Assembly: GCF_011045025.1 (NCBI RefSeq)
Contig: NZ_JAAKZX010000016.1
Location: 19,861 to 83,860, forward strand
DNA length: 64,000 nucleotides
Direction of reading: 5' to 3'
Source of the DNA: Streptomyces ureilyticus
GTDB taxonomy: Bacteria > Actinomycetota > Actinomycetes > Streptomycetales > Streptomycetaceae
Shown here: positions 57,396-64,000 of the stretch, piece by piece
Numbering within the stretch: the stretch's first letter is position 1
How the letters are laid out: each line of letters begins with the position of its first letter
Notes under the pieces: generated by a model
The model's input: the letters and a program-made list of their open reading frames with translations, nothing else
The model's database searches: none
What the model was told of the DNA's origin: nothing
Position numbers and translations under genes: made by a program

Positions 57396-57432
57396 AACGG
57401 GGTACGGGGAGCCAGACTCCCGGTACCCCGTT
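57396..57432 (-). terminator. stem-loop between the lipoprotein and ATPase genes
   Basis: AACGGGGTAC (57396-57405) pairs with its complement at 57423-57432, and GGGAG (57407-57411) with CTCCC (57417-57421), with one mismatch between. It lies 68 bases past the stop of the first lipoprotein gene. It could act as an attenuating terminator that lets the binding protein be made in excess over the transporter. Confidence 0.6.
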
Positions 57433-57500
57433 CAGCGGAGGTAACCCCGGCGTTACCAGCGGCCACTCGGGGCCGCCGCACTGCTCGTGGTCCTGCCGGA

Positions 57501-58547
57501 TCAGCTGGTCTTGACCTTGATCTCGCCGCTGATGATCTTCTCCTTGGCCGTCGTGATGGCTGTCTGGAGCTCGGTGTTGTCCTTGAACTTCGGGTTCGAG
57601 TCCGCGAGGCCGACCTGACCTGCCTTGAGATCGCCCCTGACGATACCGGTCGCGGGTTTGCCGTCCTCGACCGACTTGGCGAGGTTGTACACCGCCTTGG
57701 CGACGTCCTTCGTCGCCGAGGTGAGGATGTGGTTCTTGTACTTGGCGAGGGCTTCCTGCTGGTACTGGTCGGAGTCGACGCCGATCGCCCACACCTTGTT
57801 GGCGGCGGCGGCCTCGATCACACCCTGGCCCGAGAGACCGGCCGCCTGGTAGACGACGTCGGCCTTCTTCTCGATCTGGGACTCGGCGGCCGTCTTGCCC
57901 TTGTCGGGGCTGGAGAAGCCGCCCTCCTCCGCGGTCTGCGTCAGGTACTGCGAGAGGACCTTGACCTTGGGGTTCGTGTCCGCGACGCCCTGCTTGAAGC
58001 CCGCCTCGAACTTGTGGATCAGCGGGATGTCCACACCGCCCACGAAGCCGACCGTGTTCGTCTTCGTGGACTTGGCGGCGGCGACACCGGCGAGGTACGA
58101 GGCCTGCTCCTCGGAGAAGACCAGGTCCGCGACGTTCTTCGCCTCGATGGTGGCGTCGTCGACGATGCCGAAGGTGGTGTCCGGGTACTTCTCCGCCGCC
58201 GCCTTCACAGCCGTCGCATACGCGTAGCCGACGCCGACCACCGGGTTGTAGCCCTGCTTGGCCAGCGAGATCAGACGCTGGGTCTTGTCGGCGTCCGTCT
58301 CGCCCTCGGTGGGCTCGACGTCGGTGGTCTCGTAGCCGAACTCCTTCTTCGCCTGCTCCAGGCCCGCGTACGCCGCGTCGTTGAAGGACTGGTCGCCCTT
58401 GCCGCCGACGTCGTACGCGATGGCGAGGCCCTGGTTGCCGTCCGCCTCCGAGGAGGCGGAGGTCGAGGTGCCGCCACAGGCGGTCAGGGCGAGGGCGAGA
58501 GAGGTGGTCGCGGCGCCTGCGATGGCGAGGCGGGAAACCCGGCGCAT
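57501..58547 (-). CDS. BMP-family nucleoside-binding lipoprotein (first)
   Basis: The 348-residue protein has a lipoprotein signal peptide with lipobox LTAC and a Ser/Thr linker. The BMP-family binding fold follows (about 45-345), with the nucleoside-interacting AYDVGGKGDQSFND and GVDSDQYQQEA. It catches nucleosides outside the cell and hands them to the permeases. An AGGAGC site precedes the ATG at 58547. It is highly similar to the next gene upstream (58751-59794), including about 200 bp of almost identical DNA. Confidence 0.93.
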   Translation of the reverse strand: MRRVSRLAIAGAATTSLALALTACGGTSTSASSEADGNQGLAIAYDVGGKGDQSFNDAAYAGLEQAKKEFGYETTDVEPTEGETDADKTQRLISLAKQGYNPVVGVGYAYATAVKAAAEKYPDTTFGIVDDATIEAKNVADLVFSEEQASYLAGVAAAKSTKTNTVGFVGGVDIPLIHKFEAGFKQGVADTNPKVKVLSQYLTQTAEEGGFSSPDKGKTAAESQIEKKADVVYQAAGLSGQGVIEAAAANKVWAIGVDSDQYQQEALAKYKNHILTSATKDVAKAVYNLAKSVEDGKPATGIVRGDLKAGQVGLADSNPKFKDNTELQTAITTAKEKIISGEIKVKTS

Positions 58548-58608
58548 GAGTTGGTGCTCCTGTCGTACAAGCGCCTGACGGGGGACTCGGGCGCTGGCTT
58601 CGCCGCAG

Positions 58609-58624
58609 AGTAACGCGCGTAGAC
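58609..58624 (-). promoter_or_regulatory. 16-bp motif shared by the upstream regions of both lipoprotein genes
   Basis: AGTAACGCGCGTAGAC here is identical to 59848-59863 upstream of the paralogous gene, at similar distances from the two starts (62 and 54 bases). A second shared element, reading GGATAACA on the coding strand, lies about 35 bases further upstream at both places. It may be a common promoter or operator. Confidence 0.5.
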
Positions 58625-58696
58625 CCACGAGAAAACCCCTGCCGTTCACCTTGTTATCCGGCCGTGAACAACATCGCGGGCCCCGGCGAAAGACGA

Positions 58697-58725
58697 GCAG
58701 GCGGGCGCCATGGGCGCCCGCCTGC
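58697..58725 (-). terminator. stem-loop terminator after the second lipoprotein gene
   Basis: GCAGGCGGGCGCC (58697-58709) and its perfect complement (58713-58725) form a 13-bp stem with a 3-base loop, 26 bases past the stop of the gene at 58751-59794. It separates the two lipoprotein transcripts. Confidence 0.75.
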
Positions 58726-58750
58726 CTCCCCCAGCTCTGCCGAGCAATCG

Positions 58751-59794
58751 TTACGCGGTCTTGACCTTGATGGTGCCGTCGATGATGGCGGCCTTGGCCT
58801 TGTCCACCGCGTCCTTGAGGCCCGCGACCTTGGCGTACTCCGGGTTGGCCTCGGAGAGGCCGACGCCGTCCACCTTCAGGTCGAAGGTCTGCACGCCGGT
58901 CAGCGGCTTCTTGTCCTCGACGGACTTGGCGAGCGCGTACACGGCGCCGCCGACGTCCTTGAGCGCCGAGGTCAGGATGTAGTTCTTGTACTTGGCGAGA
59001 GCCTGCTGCTCGTACTGGTCGGAGTCGACGCCGATCGCCCACTTCTTCTGCGTGGCGGCGGCCTCGATCACACCCTGGCCGGAGAGACCGGCGGCCTGGT
59101 AGACGACGTCCGCGTTCCTCTCCAGCTGGGACTCGGCGGCGGCCTTGCCCTTGTCGGGGCTGGAGAAGCCGCCCTCCTCGGCGGTCTGCGTCAGGTACTG
59201 CGAGAGGACCTTGACCTTGGGGTTCGTGTCGGCGACGCCCTGCTTGAAGCCCGCCTCGAACTTGTGGATCAGCGGGATGTCCACACCGCCCACGAAGCCG
59301 ACCGTGTTCGTCTTGGTCGCCTTGGCGGCGGCGACACCGGCGAGGTACGAGGCCTCGTTCTCGGCGAAGACCAGGGAGGCCACGTTCTTGCCCTCGACGA
59401 CCGAGTCGACGATGCCGAAGCTGACGTCCGGGTACTTCGCGGAGACCTCCTTCATCGCGGGGCCGTACGCGAAGCCGACACCGACGATGGGGTTGTAGCC
59501 CTGCTTGGCCAGCGAGGTCAGGCGCTGCACCTTGTCGGCGTCCGTCTCGCCCTCGGTGGGCTCGATGTCGGCCGTCTCGTACTTGAACTCCTTCTTGGCC
59601 TTGTCCAGGCCCGAGAAGGCGGCGTCGTTGAAGGACTGGTCGCCCTTGCCGCCGATGTCGTAGGCGATGGCGAGACCCTTCTCGCTGTCGCCCTCGCTTC
59701 CGGCTTCACTACTGGTGCCACCACAGGCCGTGGCAGCGAGCGCGAGCGACGCGACCCCCACCGCGACCCGGGTCAGTTTGGATATCCGACGCAT
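58751..59794 (-). CDS. BMP-family nucleoside-binding lipoprotein (second)
   Basis: The 347-residue protein starts MRRISKLTRVAVGVASLALA with lipobox ATAC and has the same BMP fold as its neighbour (AYDIGGKGDQSFND, GVDSDQYEQQA). The central block, from TKTNTVGFVGGVDIPLIHKF to GGFSSPDKGK, is identical in protein sequence to the paralogue. Two binding proteins probably share one transporter, perhaps with different nucleoside preferences. It has its own terminator and its own copy of the 16-bp upstream motif. Confidence 0.93.
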   Translation of the reverse strand: MRRISKLTRVAVGVASLALAATACGGTSSEAGSEGDSEKGLAIAYDIGGKGDQSFNDAAFSGLDKAKKEFKYETADIEPTEGETDADKVQRLTSLAKQGYNPIVGVGFAYGPAMKEVSAKYPDVSFGIVDSVVEGKNVASLVFAENEASYLAGVAAAKATKTNTVGFVGGVDIPLIHKFEAGFKQGVADTNPKVKVLSQYLTQTAEEGGFSSPDKGKAAAESQLERNADVVYQAAGLSGQGVIEAAATQKKWAIGVDSDQYEQQALAKYKNYILTSALKDVGGAVYALAKSVEDKKPLTGVQTFDLKVDGVGLSEANPEYAKVAGLKDAVDKAKAAIIDGTIKVKTA

Positions 59795-59847
59795 CTCGAG
59801 GTTCCCCATTCTCCACAGCCCCGCAGTGGGTGCTCAGTTCGGCGCAC

Positions 59848-59863
59848 AGTAACGCGCGTAGAC
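59848..59863 (-). promoter_or_regulatory. second copy of the shared 16-bp motif
   Basis: AGTAACGCGCGTAGAC, identical to 58609-58624, 54 bases before the start of the second lipoprotein gene. The whole gap 59795-60099 (305 bp) contains no other gene I can support. Confidence 0.5.
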
Positions 59864-60099
59864 ACTCCGGGGAATGGGGTGCCGCCGGGCTGTTATCCAT
59901 TCGTGCCAATGGCCGGTTAAGTCCTTGTGAACCACGGCCCCGAAAGGTGCGGTTGGCGCATAACACCCCTCGCGGATCTCGCACTCCGTATGCCTGGGCG
60001 GCCTCTACGTGATGGCGCGCGCGCCGCAGAGGCACGCGCACCGGCTGCTACGGGGCTGGGCGGGGCGCAACAGGAGTGACGCCGTGGGATCACCCTGGC

Positions 60100-61329
60100 T
60101 TACAGAGTCCCGTCGGTCGCATCCAGGAGAGCGGTCGCCGTGAAGAGCTCGACGCCGACCGTGATGGCGTGCTCGTCCGCGTCGAAGTCGCCCTGGTGCA
60201 GATCTCGTACGCCGCGCTCGCCGGGCGTCCGCACTCCGAGGCGGGCCATCGCGCCGGGCACGCGCTCCAGGTACCAGGAGAAGTCCTCGCCGCCCAGGCT
60301 CTGCTCGGTGTCCTCGACGGACTGGGCGCCGAAGCGGGCGGCCATCGCCTCGCGGAGCAGTTCGGTCGTCATCGGGTCGTTGACCACGGGCGGGACTCCG
60401 CGGATGTAGTTGATCTCCGACTTGGCCTTGTAGAGGTTGGCGATCTCGTCGATCGCGGCGTGTACGAGGTCGGGGGCGGCCCGCCAGGAGTCGAGGTCCA
60501 GGCAGCGCACGGTGCCGGACAGCTCGGCGTGCTGCGGGATGACGTTGCAGGCGTGACCGGACTCGATACGGCCCCAGGTGACGGCGAGCCCGCTGCGGGC
60601 GTCGACACGGCGGGCGACCAGGGCGGGCACGTCGGTGACGACGCGGGCGGCGGCGGTCACGAGGTCGGTGGTGAGGTGCGGGCGCGCGGTGTGTCCGCCG
60701 GCGCCGTCCAGCGCGACCTCGAGCCGGTCGCACGCCGAGGTGATGGGTCCGTGCCGCAGCCCGATGCGCCCCGCGTCGACCCGCGGGTCGCAGTGCACGG
60801 CGACGATGCGTCCGACTCCGTCCAGGGCTCCGGACTCGATGGCGTCGGGCGCCCCGCCGGGCAGGACTTCCTCGGCGGGCTGGAAGATCAGCCGTACGGC
60901 ACGCCTCAGCAGCCCCTTCTTGTGCAGCTCGGCGAGAACGAGTCCCGCGCCCAGCACCACCGTCGTATGGACGTCGTGTCCGCAGGCGTGCGCACGGTCG
61001 GGGACGGTCGAGCGATACGCGCAGTCGACCTTCATGTCCGGGATCGGCAGCGCGTCGATGTCCGCGCGCAGGGCCAGCATGGGGTGGGCGGGGTCCGGTT
61101 CGCCGATGTCACAGATGAGCCCGGTTCCGATGGCGAGCACGCGGGGCCGGAGCCCGGCGCGCTCCAGCCGTGCCTTGATGGCGGCGGTGGTACGGAACTC
61201 CTGGTTGCCGAGCTCCGGGTGCATGTGGAGGTCGCGGCGGAACGCTACGAGTTCCGCGCGCAGGCCCTCCGGGAGCGTGCCGGGGAGCACGGCTCCGCCG
61301 GTCGTTTCGGCCTCGGACTCTAGGGACAT
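60100..61329 (-). CDS. M20-family amidohydrolase
   Basis: The protein has 409 residues from the ATG at 61329; a GTG 12 bases upstream is an alternative. Metal-binding and catalytic residues lie in ALRADIDALPI, ACGHDVHTTVVLGAG, QPAEEVLPGGA and the final LGGEDFSWYLERVPG. The family cleaves amide bonds of N-acyl amino acids, hippurate or indole-acetyl conjugates. The substrate is unknown. It is upstream of, and in the same direction as, the nucleoside uptake cluster, separated by about 300 bases. Confidence 0.88.
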   Translation of the reverse strand: MSLESEAETTGGAVLPGTLPEGLRAELVAFRRDLHMHPELGNQEFRTTAAIKARLERAGLRPRVLAIGTGLICDIGEPDPAHPMLALRADIDALPIPDMKVDCAYRSTVPDRAHACGHDVHTTVVLGAGLVLAELHKKGLLRRAVRLIFQPAEEVLPGGAPDAIESGALDGVGRIVAVHCDPRVDAGRIGLRHGPITSACDRLEVALDGAGGHTARPHLTTDLVTAAARVVTDVPALVARRVDARSGLAVTWGRIESGHACNVIPQHAELSGTVRCLDLDSWRAAPDLVHAAIDEIANLYKAKSEINYIRGVPPVVNDPMTTELLREAMAARFGAQSVEDTEQSLGGEDFSWYLERVPGAMARLGVRTPGERGVRDLHQGDFDADEHAITVGVELFTATALLDATDGTL

Positions 61330-61687
61330 CACTTGGTTCACCCTTTGAAGGGTAGGGCGACTAGGGGGCCTACTGCCCCACGATCAACAAAAATTCAGCC
61401 AGTCAGGCAAGAAAACCCGGCCACGCGCCGCATACATATCGGCAGCGATGGGTAAACTCGCCCGCCTTTCGGCCCGGCCCAGGACCTCCGATGCCGCCGA
61501 CGGAGGCCGGACCTCGATGCCTGGTCTTCTACGCATACCACGCATCCGCATCGCGGGCAGTTCTGCTCACTTTCCGGGACGCCCGCCCGTGGGCGCGCCG
61601 CCCCGCCCGCCCGCGAAGCCGACGTTCGGCCGAAGAACGAGTGAACCGCGGCCACCGACCCCATGCCGCGCAGTATCGTGCCCGAGC
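61330..61687. other. 358-bp divergent intergenic region, no gene supported
   Basis: It holds the promoters of the leftward amidohydrolase and the rightward methyltransferase. The part at 61330-61440 is AT-rich. An open frame from an ATG at 61448 runs into the methyltransferase frame, but its first 80 codons are Pro/Arg-rich and do not look like protein. Confidence 0.4.
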
Positions 61688-62335
61688 GTGAGCGAACCGG
61701 ACTTCATACGCAGCACCCGTGCGTCCTACGACTCGATAGCCGCCGAGTACGCGGACCGCTTTCCCGACGACCTGGCACATAAGCCGCTGGACAAGGCGCT
61801 GATCAACGGGTTCGCCGAGCTCGTGCGGAGCGCCGGGGTCGGCCCCGTGGCCGATGTCGGCTGCGGTACGGGGCATGTGACGGCGTACCTCAGCAGCCTG
61901 GACACGCCCGTGTTCGGGATCGACCTGTCGCCGAAGATGGTCGCGATGGCCCGGCAGGCGTATCCCGAACTCCGTTTCCACGTCGGCTCGATGACGGCCA
62001 TCGACCTCCCGGACGACGTGCTCGGCGGAATCGCGGCCCTGTACTCCACCATCCATGTGCCGGACGACCAACTCCCCGACGTCTTCACGGAGTTCCATCG
62101 CGTACTCGCTCCTGGCGGCCATCTCCTGCTCGCCTTCCAGGCCGGCGACGAGCACTTCGAACTGACGGAACGCTTCGGTCGCACCATCTCGCTGGGCTAT
62201 CACTGGCGGCGCCCCGAGAACGTGACCGAGCTCATCGACAAGGCCGGACTCGTCATGCACGCCCAGGTCATCCGCGAGCCCCACGAGAACGAGAAGCTCC
62301 CGCGCGCCTTCTTGCTGGCGCGCAAGCCCCACTGA
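61688..62335 (+). CDS. class I SAM-dependent methyltransferase
   Basis: From the GTG at 61688 the 215-residue protein has the SAM-binding motif I VADVGCGTGHVTAYL, the acidic residue in FGIDLSPKMV, and FHRVLAPGGHLLLAFQAG as motif III. The N-terminal STRASYDSIAAEYADRF is typical of small-molecule methyltransferases. Substrate unknown. It is convergent with the putative glycosyltransferase gene, 55 bases away. Confidence 0.85.
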   Translation: MSEPDFIRSTRASYDSIAAEYADRFPDDLAHKPLDKALINGFAELVRSAGVGPVADVGCGTGHVTAYLSSLDTPVFGIDLSPKMVAMARQAYPELRFHVGSMTAIDLPDDVLGGIAALYSTIHVPDDQLPDVFTEFHRVLAPGGHLLLAFQAGDEHFELTERFGRTISLGYHWRRPENVTELIDKAGLVMHAQVIREPHENEKLPRAFLLARKPH

Positions 62336-62390
62336 GAACTCTCACGGAGCAGCCCGCGTTGGGCCCCATTGAGCCCTCACTGAGCCCGCC

Positions 62391-63830
62391 TCAGATCGCC
62401 GTCGTCACCGCCGACAACCGGTGTACGTCCCGGGCCGTTCCCGTGACCCCCGACAGGAAGCCCTGGGCGCGCGGGGAGGCGGTGGCCGTGAGCCATGCCG
62501 GGTCGATGTCGAAGACGGCGACGCGGACTTCGGTGCCGGCGAGTGCCAGCGGGAGGGTGTGGACGACCGTCGACGGGAAGCTGAGGATCGTACGGCCGAT
62601 GGGTCCGCGGCGGGCGATCAGTTCGAGGGGGAGGTCCGGGCGGACGATCTCCAGGCCGGTTTCGACGGCCAGCCGGTGGAGTTTGTCGGTGCTTTCGCGG
62701 CGGTGCGCGAAGTAGCGGGTCGCGCCGTAGGTCTTGGTGAGGCCCTTCACCGCGTCGAGGTAGCGGTCGGGGTCCACGACGCCCGTCTCCACCAGGGAGG
62801 TGCCCACGAGGTCGGCACCCTTGGTGAGGCGCGGCGGCCCGAAGCGGGCGCGGGTCCAGGAGAAGTCGTTGGCCGTGACGTGGACGCCGTCGGGCGTCTC
62901 GTTGATCGGCATGGAGGAGAACACCTCCACGCGGCGCCCCGAACCAGGCGTGAGGCGGCGCCGGGCCGAGGCCGAGACCGGCCCGAACACCAGGTCGCGC
63001 GGCCCGCGCCGGCCCCCACGCCGGTGCCAGCGCACCAGGCGTTCACCGCGGGCGAGTTGGGCGACGAACTCCATCGTCGCGGTCCCGTCGTCCACGACGA
63101 CGAGGTCACGGGCGCGGGTGATGGTGAGTAGGAGCTGCACGTAGCGGGAGAACGGGTCGCCCATGACGATCCGCTTCGCCCGGCGCAACAAGGGCGCCAG
63201 CCCGCCAACAGTGTGAAATGGCGCGGTCGCCCCACCCCGAGCCTCCTCCCACCGCACCTCGTGCCCCTCGCCGCGGGCCAGTTCCGCCATACGGCGCAAC
63301 TGCCCTCGGGTCATGGGGTCGTTGGGCGAGAGCACAACAAGGGTGAGCCCGGTGTGGACCACGGCGGCGGCAGTGCCGGGCGCGGGTCCGTCGGCCGGGC
63401 GGGTGGCCTCCGGCGCAGGGCCGGGGACCGGGCCGTCGGCCGGACCGGTGGCCTCCGGCGCAGAGCCAGGGACCGGGTCGCCACCCGAGCCGGTAGCCCC
63501 TGGCCGCTCGCCGGACGCCGCCCCCGGCACGGGCGCCGAGCCCGCCGCAGGCGTCCGCCCCGCAACCCCGGGGATCGGACCGGACTCCACCGAGGCGGCA
63601 TCCGACACCGCGCCGTCCGCCGACCCGTCGCTACCCAAATCCGCAGCGGACGTCAGCCCCGCCGCAGGTGCGGGCGCCGGACTCCCAAGTCCGGGACCGG
63701 ACCCCGTCGAGGAGGCACCCGATGCGGCGCCGCCCGCAGGCCCGCCGGTCCCCGGACCGGCCGCAGACGCCGCACCGCCCGGCACGGAACCAGTCGCCGT
63801 CGCGCCAGTACCCGGCGTAGAGCCGGGCAC
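62391..63830 (-). CDS. putative glycosyltransferase (polysialyltransferase-like) with repetitive N-terminus
   Basis: The C-terminal about 320 residues look like a real globular protein ([73 protein letters not shown]). The VVDDG and FPSTV segments recall bacterial polysialyltransferase-like enzymes that build charged cell-surface polymers. In S. coelicolor a comparable chromosomal neighbourhood serves teichulosonic acid synthesis (recalled). The first about 155 residues are Gly/Ala/Pro/Thr repeats. The start is uncertain: the GTG at 63362 would give a 323-residue protein without them. A normal N-terminal domain seems to be missing. Confidence 0.6.
   Translation of the reverse strand: MPGSTPGTGATATGSVPGGAASAAGPGTGGPAGGAASGASSTGSGPGLGSPAPAPAAGLTSAADLGSDGSADGAVSDAASVESGPIPGVAGRTPAAGSAPVPGAASGERPGATGSGGDPVPGSAPEATGPADGPVPGPAPEATRPADGPAPGTAAAVVHTGLTLVVLSPNDPMTRGQLRRMAELARGEGHEVRWEEARGGATAPFHTVGGLAPLLRRAKRIVMGDPFSRYVQLLLTITRARDLVVVDDGTATMEFVAQLARGERLVRWHRRGGRRGPRDLVFGPVSASARRRLTPGSGRRVEVFSSMPINETPDGVHVTANDFSWTRARFGPPRLTKGADLVGTSLVETGVVDPDRYLDAVKGLTKTYGATRYFAHRRESTDKLHRLAVETGLEIVRPDLPLELIARRGPIGRTILSFPSTVVHTLPLALAGTEVRVAVFDIDPAWLTATASPRAQGFLSGVTGTARDVHRLSAVTTAI
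63391..63480 (-). repeat. 45-bp tandem repeat, two copies
   Basis: 63391-63435 and 63436-63480 are two tandem units of 45 bp with few differences. They encode a 15-residue unit with [12 protein letters not shown] or [12 protein letters not shown]. The rest of 63480-63830 is similar GC-rich low-complexity sequence with shorter, imperfect repetition. Confidence 0.7.
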
Positions 63831-63901
63831 TGGTCCGCCGGCCGGGCCGGTGTCCCCCGGCCGGGCCGTCGACGCCGACTCCGCTGCGGGCGTCAGCCCC
63901 G

Positions 63902-64000
63902 CACGGACCCGGCTGCCCCGTGTGCGTCACACCGCTGGAGGTCATCGACAAGGCGCTGGAGATCGCAGCCGGAACCCGAACCCGCGCGCCACCGCCTGTC
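63902..64000 (+). pseudogene. hypD: HypD-like fragment without a start codon
   Basis: On the plus strand, one frame reads [19 protein letters not shown] then [14 protein letters not shown] to the window edge. [10 protein letters not shown] is the conserved cysteine motif of HypD, the hydrogenase maturation protein that with HypC carries the Fe(CN)2CO group. The frame is open only from 63821 and holds no plausible start. The residues before and after the motif do not resemble HypD, so this looks like a fragment or a disrupted gene. The window ends here. Confidence 0.4.

Overview
The window is a stretch of high-GC actinomycete chromosome, almost certainly Streptomyces. The evidence is the codon usage, a sporulation regulator pair (ssgA/ssgR), a Rex-type operator in front of cydAB, a fused CydDC exporter, a pSAM2-like integrative element, and several ParB (parS) and DnaA-box sequences of the kind concentrated in the origin half of Streptomyces chromosomes. 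No rRNA, tRNA or CRISPR array was recognised.

Region 1 (1-25.7 kb) is core genome. It holds the tail of a copper-handling protein and a Tat-exported Dyp peroxidase, then pheA, serS and a HAD phosphatase. A four-gene pair of ABC-2 exporters follows. Next come an EphD-like hydrolase/dehydrogenase fusion, the RNA 2'-phosphotransferase KptA, a second HAD phosphatase and an M23 peptidase. The cytochrome bd locus cydA-cydB-cydDC reads leftward, followed by an aromatic/histidinol-phosphate aminotransferase, a LacI regulator, a metallophosphoesterase and a membrane protein.

Region 2 (26.0-39.6 kb) is an integrated element of about 13.6 kb, an actinomycete integrative and conjugative element. It has a large serine integrase, a pSAM2-type rolling-circle Rep, small Spd-like proteins, an FtsK-type transfer protein, an SCO3933-family regulator and a KorSA-like GntR repressor. 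Its cargo is a GHKL ATPase, an HTH/TPR regulator, an APH-like kinase, an unrecognised low-GC membrane protein and a membrane-anchored pentapeptide-repeat protein. The element sits inside the 3' end of thiC. The original last codons of thiC remain at the left junction (25880-26011), and the right end of the element carries replacement codons that restore a full ThiC frame. An 11-bp identical core (26001-26011 and 39608-39618) marks the crossover.

Region 3 (39.5-49.0 kb) is core genome again. It starts with thiC and its TPP riboswitch, in which a parS-like palindrome forms part of the variable stem. It continues with a YibE/F protein, ssgA and ssgR, several small conserved proteins, a low-molecular-weight tyrosine phosphatase, a Cys/Met PLP enzyme, a LysR regulator and a NUDIX hydrolase.

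Region 4 (49.0-64 kb) begins with a globin-reductase, an ECF sigma factor with a SnoaL-like tail, and a STAS protein convergent with it. A leftward nucleoside uptake and salvage cluster follows: two BMP-type lipoproteins, one ATPase, two permeases, cdd and deoA. The window ends with an M20 amidohydrolase, a methyltransferase and a putative glycosyltransferase with a repetitive N-terminus. At the right edge a short piece of HypD-like sequence appears without a start codon.
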